Positions 57,447 to 64,000 of a stretch of DNA of 64,000 bases are shown one piece after another. The notes under the pieces were generated by a model. That model was given only the letters and a program-made list of their open reading frames with translations, made no database searches and had not been told where the DNA came from. The position numbers and the translations under genes were made by a program. Location: positions 29,350,130-29,414,129 of the forward strand of contig JACMZG010000008.1 of NCBI GenBank assembly GCA_018340805.1, read 5' to 3'. How positions within the stretch are numbered: position 1 is the stretch's first letter; each line of letters starts with the position of its first letter. This stretch comes from Microvelia longipes (lineage: Eukaryota > Arthropoda > Insecta > Hemiptera > Veliidae).

Positions 57447-57459
57447 CCCCCCCCCCCCC
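57447..57459. repeat. Poly-C tract (13 C)
   Basis: An isolated C run, unusual in this AT-rich window. It lies just before the region rich in indels. Confidence 0.85.
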
Positions 57460-57589
57460 AAGTCAAAGAGAAAAATTAAAATATCCCGCTAAGTCAATAA
57501 GTCCAATAATCACAAAAGCTGCCAGGAATAATATTACTGTACGCAACGAATGGAGATGAGGGCCTGTAGCCGTAAGAACGGTACTCATA

Positions 57590-60500
57590 TTTCACCGAAC
57601 TGCCGAATTTTTGCCGAACTTTTGGACCGAACTATGTATAGCTAAGTTGTATATGTAAAAAACGCTCAAAAATAAATTTAAAAATATCGTATATAGATGT
57701 AAAAAATATTAATATTTGTGTAATAGACTATTAAAATTAATATGACTGTATTGCGAATTAAACAATGCCTGTCGCTGAAAGGAAACATTATATTAACACC
57801 AATAACTTTATTAAAAAAAATAATAATTATTTGAACTATTGCCAACATATATGGCTAATATAAAAACAAAAATTAGAAAATGTAAACGTATTTACAGAAA
57901 GTAACAGGCAGTGTGTAACATACTGCAAATTAATAATTTCTGCGTGCGCTTTAGTATAGTTCGGCAACTATGTATAGTTCGGCCAACTATATAAATTCTA
58001 ATAAAATCATGGAATGGTTGAACTGAAATTAAAACTTTAAACGTATACAGGAAGTAACAGCAGTGTAACATACGCCAAATAATAATTCTGCATTTGCGCG
58101 GTTTTAGTATAGTGGCCAACTATGGACAGTACGGCCGACATTTAAAAATTCTATATAAAAGCAGGGATAGTTGAAATTAAATAATTACTGTTGTAAACAA
58201 ATACAACAGTAAACAGCAGTAGGACATACTGCAAATTAATAATTCTGGGTTGCGGTTTAAGTAAAGTTCGGAACTATGTATAGTTCGGCCGAACTATATA
58301 AAATCTATTATTTAAAATCAGAGGATTGTTGAAAGTAAATAAAACTTTGTAAAGTATACAGAGTAACAGCAGTTAGTTTAACATACGCAAATTATAATTC
58401 TGCGTTGCGGCTTTAGTATGTTTCGGCAAACTATGTATAGTTCGGCCGAACTATACATAGGTCTATATAAAATCAGAAAGGATTGTTGAAATTAATAAAA
58501 CTTTGTTAAACGTATAGAAACTTTAACAGCAGTAGAAAAACATACTGCAAAATTAATAATTCTGCATTGCGTTTTTTTAGTATAGTCGGCAACTATGTAT
58601 AGTTCGGCCGAACTATATAAAATTCTATATAAAATCATTGGAATAAGTTAAACTGAAATAAAACTTTTGTAAACGATACAGAAGTAACAGCAGTAGTAAC
58701 TACTGCAAATTAATAATCTTGCGTTTGCAGGCTTTAGTATAGTTTGTCAACTATGTATAGTTCGGCCGAAACTATATAAAATTCTATATAGAAAGCATGG
58801 AATAGTTAAACTGAAATAAAAAACTTTGAAACGTATACAGAGTAACAGCAGTATAACATACTCAAATTATAATTCTGCGTTGCGGCTTAGTATAGTTCGT
58901 CATACTATGTATAGTTCGGCCGAACTGATATTTAAAAGTCTATATAAAATCAGAGGATTGTGTGTGAAATAAATAAAAACTTGTAAACGTGTACAGAGTA
59001 ACAGCAGTAGACATACTGCAAATAATAATTTCTGGCCTGCGGCGCTAGTTATAGTTCGTCAACTATGTATAGTTCGGACCGAACTATTATAAAATTCTAT
59101 TAATAAAATCAGAGGATTGTTGAAATTAAATAAAATTTGTAAAACGTATACAGGAGTAACAGCAGTATGTAAACATACTGCAAATTAATAATTTTGCATT
59201 GCGGTTAGTATTATTCGGCAACTATGTATAGTTCGGCCTACTATATAATAATTCTATATAAAATCAGGGGATTGTTGAAAATAAATAAAACTTTTTGTAA
59301 ACGTATAGAAACTAACAGCGTAGTAACATTTACTAGCAAATTAATAGTTCTGGGTTGCGGTTTAAGTATAGTTCGGCAACGATGTATAGTTGGCGCGAAA
59401 CTATATAAAAATTCTATATAAAATGGAGGGGATTCGTTGAAAATTTAAATTAAAACTTTGTAAACGTATACTGAGTAACAGCAGTAGTACATTTACTGCA
59501 AATTAATAATTCTGCCATTGCCGGTTTTAGTTAGTTCGGCCGAACTATATTAAAATTCTATATAAAATCACTGGAATAGTTAAACTGAAATTAAAACTTT
59601 GTAAACCTATACAGAGTAAACAGCAGTAGTAAACAGTACTGCAAATTAATAATTCTGCTTGCGGCATTTAGTATGTTCAGTCAACTATGTATAGTTCGGC
59701 CAAACTATATAAAAGTCTATATAAAATCACAGGATTGGTGAAATTAAATAAAACTTTGTAAATGTATACAGGAGTAACCAGCAGTAGTAAACAGACTGAA
59801 ATTTATAATTCTGGTGCGGTTTAAGTATAGTTCGGCAACTATGTATAGTTCGGCCGAAACTATATAAAAATTCTATATAAAATCATGGAATGGTTTGAAC
59901 TTGAAATAAAACTTTGTAAACGTATACAGATAAACAGCAGTAGTAACATACTGCCAAATTAATAAATTCTGCGTTGCGGCTTTAGTATAGTTTTCGCAAC
60001 TATGTATAGTTCGGCCGAACTATAATAAAATCTATATAAAATCAGGAATAGTTAACTGAAATAAAAACTTTGTAAACGTTTATACAGAGTAACAGCAGTA
60101 GTAACATACTGCAAATTAAATAATCTGGCGTTGCGGGCTTTAGTAATAGGTTCGTCAACCATGTATAGTTCGGCGAACTATATAAAAATTCTATAATAAA
60201 ATCAGAGGATTTTGAAATAAATAAACTTTGTAAAACGTGTACAGAGTAACGCAGAGTAACATACTGCCAAATTAATAATTCTGCCTTGCGCGCTAGTATA
60301 GTTTCGTCAACTATGTATAAGTTCGGCCGAATATATAAAATTCTATATAAAATCAAAGGATTGTTTGAAAATTAAATAAAAACTTCGTAAACGTATACAG
60401 AAGTGAACCAGCAGTAGTAAATACATTTACTTGCAAATTAATAATGTTTGCATTTGCGTTTTTAGTATTATTCCGGCAACTATGTATATTTCGGCCCTAC

Positions 60501-62390
60501 TATAGGTAAAAATTCTATATAAAATCAGGGGATTGTTGAAATTAAATAAAACTTTGTAAACGTATTGAAACTACTAACGCAGTAGTAACATACTGCAAAT
60601 TAATAATTCGGGTTGCGGTTTAAGTAAAGTTCGGCAACTATGTATGAGGTCGGCCCGAACTATATTAAAATTCTATTATAAAATGAGGGGATTGTTGAAA
60701 TAAAAAAACTTTGTAAACGTTATTACAGAGTAACAGCCATAAGTAACATACTGCAAATTAATAATTCTGCCCTTGCGCTCTAGTATATTCGTCAATATGT
60801 ATAGTTCGGCCCCGAACATATAAAAGTCTATATAAAATTCAGAGGATGTTGAAATTAAAATAAAAACCTTTGTAAAACGTACACAGCAGAACAGCAGTAG
60901 ATAACATACTGCAAATAATAATCTGGGTTGCCGGTTTAAGTATAGTTCGGCAACTATGTATAGTTCGGCCTAACTATATAAAAAATTCTATAAAAAATCA
61001 GGAATTGTTGAAATTAATAACCTTGTAAACGTATACAGAGTAACAGCAGTAGTAACATACCTGTAAATTAATAATTCGCGTTGCGGCTTTAGTATAGTTC
61101 GCAACTATGATGTTCGGCGAATTATATTTAAATTCTAAAATATAAAGATCAGAGGATGTGAAATTAAATAAAACTTTGTAAAACGTATGTAGAAACTAAC
61201 AGCAGTAGTAACATACTGCAAATTAATAATTCTGGTTGCAGTTTAGTATAGGTTCGGCAACTATGTATATTCGGCTGAACTATATAAAAGTCTATAAAAA
61301 ATGAGGGATGTTTGAAATTAATAAAAACTTTGTAAACGTATTACAGGTAACACAGTAGTAACATACTGCAATAAATAATTCTTGCGTTGCGCTTTAGTAT
61401 AGTTCGGCAACTATGTAACTTCGGCCGAACTATATAAATTCTATATAAAAATCATGCGAATGGTTGAACTGAAAAAAACTTTGTAAACTTAACAGAGCTA
61501 ACAGCAGTAGTAACATACTGCAAATTATTAATTCTGCGTTGCGGCTTTAGTATAGTTCGCAACTATGTATAGTTCGCCGAAACATTATAAAATTCTATTA
61601 TAAAATCAGAGGATTGTTGAATTAAATAAAACTTTGTTAACGTTACAGAGTAACAGCGTAGTAACATTACTGCAAATTAATAATCTGTGGTTGCGGTTTA
61701 AGTATAGTTCGCAATATGTATAGTTCGGCCGAACTATATAAAAGTCTATAAAAATCAGGGATTGTTTGAAAATTAAATAAACTTTGTAAACGTATACAGA
61801 GTAACATCAGTAGTACATACTGCAATAATTAATTTTGGGTGCGGCTTTAGTATGTTCGGCAACTATGGATAGTTCGGCCGAAACTATATAAAATTCTATA
61901 TAAATAGGATTGTTGAATTAAATAAAACTTTGTAAACGTATACAGAGTAACAGCAGTAGTAACATACTGCAAATTAATAATCTGCGTTGCGGCTTAGTTA
62001 TAGTTCGGCAATTTGTTAGTGCGGGGCCGAACTATATAAAATTTTCTATATAAAAATCATGGATTGTTGAAATTAAAAAAACCTAGTAAAACAATATTAA
62101 ATGTACAGCCCTAGAACATCCTTGCTAATTAATAATGTTAGGTTGCGGTATAGTATAGTTTGGCCAGCTTGTATAGTTCGGCCCCGAAACTATAAAAATT
62201 CTATATAAATCAGGGCATTGTCTGAATTTTAAATAAAGACTTAGTAAAACAATAGAAAAATAGAAGCAAAAGTGTATTATACTGCCAAAATTAATGATGC
62301 TATATTGCGGGTTTAGTTTAGGTTGGCCGAAAGTAGTATAAATGTTCTATATAAAATCAGGGGATTGTTGAAATTTAATGAATCTGGCAT
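57590..62390. repeat. Tandem satellite, about 30 copies of a roughly 154-bp unit
   Basis: The unit can be followed by TTGTAAACGTATACAGAGTA, CAGCAGTAGTAACATACTGC, AAATTAATAATTCTG, GCGGCTTTAGTATAG, TTCGGCAACTATGTATAG and TATAGTTCGGCCGAACTATA, which recur every 150-160 bp (for example near 57,968, 58,270, 58,430, 58,905, 60,000, 61,410 and 61,720). The last motif is a perfect 20-bp palindrome; in the copy at 58,431-58,460 the perfect symmetry spans 30 bp. Copies at both edges are more diverged, as in typical satellites. Single-base indels are very common. No coding function. Confidence 0.95.
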
Positions 62391-62789
62391 CTGCTAGATG
62401 TAGATGCAGATTTAAGGGGCAAAGACTGATGTCAAAATCTCTATTTTTTCATAAATTTGAAAACATAAAATATAACAACAATAATAATAATAAATCGCGT
62501 TCCTTAGAGTGCCGACATGAAGAATGACATTCCAAGAAGCTGCATTGTAGCCACTAAGGTATTTAAAAAATTTCTGTACCTATTAGAAATTGGATCCCAG
62601 GGATGCTACAGCAGGCGGTCTTGGAATGAAGGTTAATGGCCAACTCTCCAACATCCATTGGTGTGAGTCTATACTTACCGTATGACTCTGCCACCCCTCC
62701 CTCTTCGGAAGAGATTGTGTAGAAGTGGTTGGATAAGCGAGGAAAATAACCTTAAGATGTGATGTGAATATCTTAGACAATTAAAAAGG
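62391..62789. other. Stretch between satellite and gypsy RT
   Basis: It contains (AAT)n-like ACAACAATAATAATAATAA near 62,478 and a GC-richer segment at 62,590-62,730. It may be the upstream part of the gypsy element, but no protease or primer-binding site was recognised. Confidence 0.35.
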
Positions 62790-63960
62790 AGCTGTAGTTT
62801 TTTCTTCTCTAGATCTCGCTTCAGGTTATTGGCAGGTTAGAGTAAACGACCAAAGCAAAGGAAAAAAACAGCTTGTCGTGACGTGTGAAGCTTTAACCAG
62901 TTAAAGTCATGCCCTTTGGCTATGTAATGCCCCTGCCACGTTTCAGCGGTTAATGGATTCGGTGCTGAGCGGTATTAAAGTGGCGAGTAGCCCATGGTTT
63001 ATTAGAGTTGATGTTTGATTTGGAGTCGGACCATGAAGCACAGTAAACGGTTAAGGGAAGTATTTATTTGGTTGCGTAAGGCTAACTTAAAACTCAACCA
63101 AATAAGTCATTAATAGAAAAAATAAGGCTACCTGGGCATATTGTAAGTGCAGATGCCATAGCGACGGAATTCCTGATTTAAAACAAGAGCTTGTTAGTGA
63201 TTGGCCATACCGTCCATCTGTGAAGGAACTGCGCTCGTTTTTAGGGTTTGCCAGCGTACTACAGAGATTTATTCAAGGATTCGCTGATAATAGCAGCTCC
63301 ATTGTATAAAGCTACTCAGCAGCGGGAGAAAATTTTGGTTTGGGATAAATTTCTAGACGTCGTTTCAAGCTTTAAAAGGCACACTAAACAAAAACACCTG
63401 TACTAGCTCTTGCATAAATGCCGGTAAAATTTTATTTAGATTGTGAGCAAGCGATATGGGACTAGGATCTGTGCTTTCGCAGAATACAAGGAAGGAGAAG
63501 AGGGAGAGTCATTAGCGTACGCAAGTAGAGCACTTTCAAAGGCAGACGGCACTATTGTTGACACGAGGAAAGAAATGCTAGCACTGGTGTATGAGTACAG
63601 CAGCTTCAAATCATATTTATATGGCCGTCAATTTTACTGTTAGAACAGACATAATGCATTAAGAAATTGCGTTACATCATTCAAAGAACCGAAGTACAGT
63701 TAGCGAGGTGGGATTGAATTCTTTCCCAATATAATTTGAAGTGATCCATAGACCTGGTTAAGCTTCACGCTAACGCTGACCGGAATTGTCTACGAATATG
63801 CAGACAGTGCAAAATTGTTGTTGAAAAGATCCAGAAGAAGACAATAATCTGAAGAAGATCGGGACGATTTGTGCTATAGCATTGACAGATGACACGATAG
63901 CTCAGGAGCAAAGATCTGATGTTGACTATTAAAGAAGTATTTACTGGATGATAGAAGCAG
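62790..63960 (+). pseudogene. Ty3/gypsy retrotransposon pol: reverse transcriptase and RNase H, many frameshifts
   Basis: Across several phases the plus strand reads FFSSLDLASGYWQVRVNDQS (RT block, 62,800), KVMPFG and TFQRLMDSVLSGI (62,910-62,970), a damaged V-Y-DD box (about 62,995), RLREVFIWLRKANLKLN, LPGHIVSADGIAT, WPYRPSVKELRSFLGFAS (63,205), and then the RNase H part MGLGSVLSQN-like, SLAYASRALSKADGTIVDTR, KEMLALVYEY and YLYGRQFYCRTDHNALR (63,455-63,665). It ends with FKEPKYS, RWD and VIHRPG. This is the standard Ty3/gypsy pol order for copying element RNA in virus-like particles. Residues are well kept while the frame shifts often. Integrase and LTRs are not seen before the window ends. 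Confidence 0.85.
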
Positions 63961-64000
63961 GTGACGACCTGAGTACCAGCAAGTACGAGGAAGCAATGCC

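Noticed and set aside
57590..62390. CRISPR-like array
   Set aside because: Whole 154-bp units repeat without unique spacers, and the genome is eukaryotic. This is a satellite.

Overview
The window is eukaryotic, AT-rich (well over 60% A+T by eye) and gene-poor. It has split genes with GT/AG introns, long TA microsatellites, and many animal-type transposable elements. The mix points to an invertebrate, most likely an arthropod: jockey/CR1-like LINE relics, a Penelope-like element with a hammerhead ribozyme, a D,D41D mariner relative, a tRNA-Asp-type SINE and a Ty3/gypsy pol. I cannot fix the species. A hemipteran-like insect is only a guess.

Layout: 0-9 kb is intergenic DNA with a 5'-inverted Penelope-like element ending in a hammerhead motif, several MITE-like repeats and a tRNA-like SINE head. 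9-22 kb is stacked repeats: a hairpin-ended MITE, a 3x tandem repeat, a jockey/CR1-like reverse transcriptase with one in-frame stop, and a 3.2 kb mariner-superfamily element with about 450-bp terminal inverted repeats, itself split by a foldback element. 22.4-23.1 kb is a non-autonomous TIR element. 23.5-24.5 kb (minus) holds an intact open frame for a 333-residue coiled-coil protein of unknown identity. 25-35 kb is relics and repeats.

The main gene runs on the minus strand from beyond 56.8 kb down to 35,251. It encodes the armadillo-repeat C-terminal half of an outer dynein arm docking protein (ODAD2/ARMC4; Gudu in Drosophila). Eight exons, 597 codons plus stop, join in one frame with every intron in phase 0. 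The last intron is about 13.5 kb and full of repeats: two SINE copies with clean target-site duplications, a 0.63 kb near-palindrome and other foldbacks. The N-terminal half of the protein was not found and should lie beyond 57 kb or outside the window.

From 57.6 to 62.4 kb there is a tandem satellite of about 30 copies of a roughly 154-bp unit with a perfect 20-bp palindrome at its heart. It is followed by a degenerate Ty3/gypsy reverse transcriptase/RNase H that runs toward the window end. Both carry unusually many single-base indels, so part of this end may be sequence or assembly error rather than decay.

I see no operon, CRISPR, rRNA or functional tRNA gene. The most notable items are the Penelope element with its ribozyme, the nested mariner/foldback, the palindromic satellite, and the newly assembled ODAD2 exon model.
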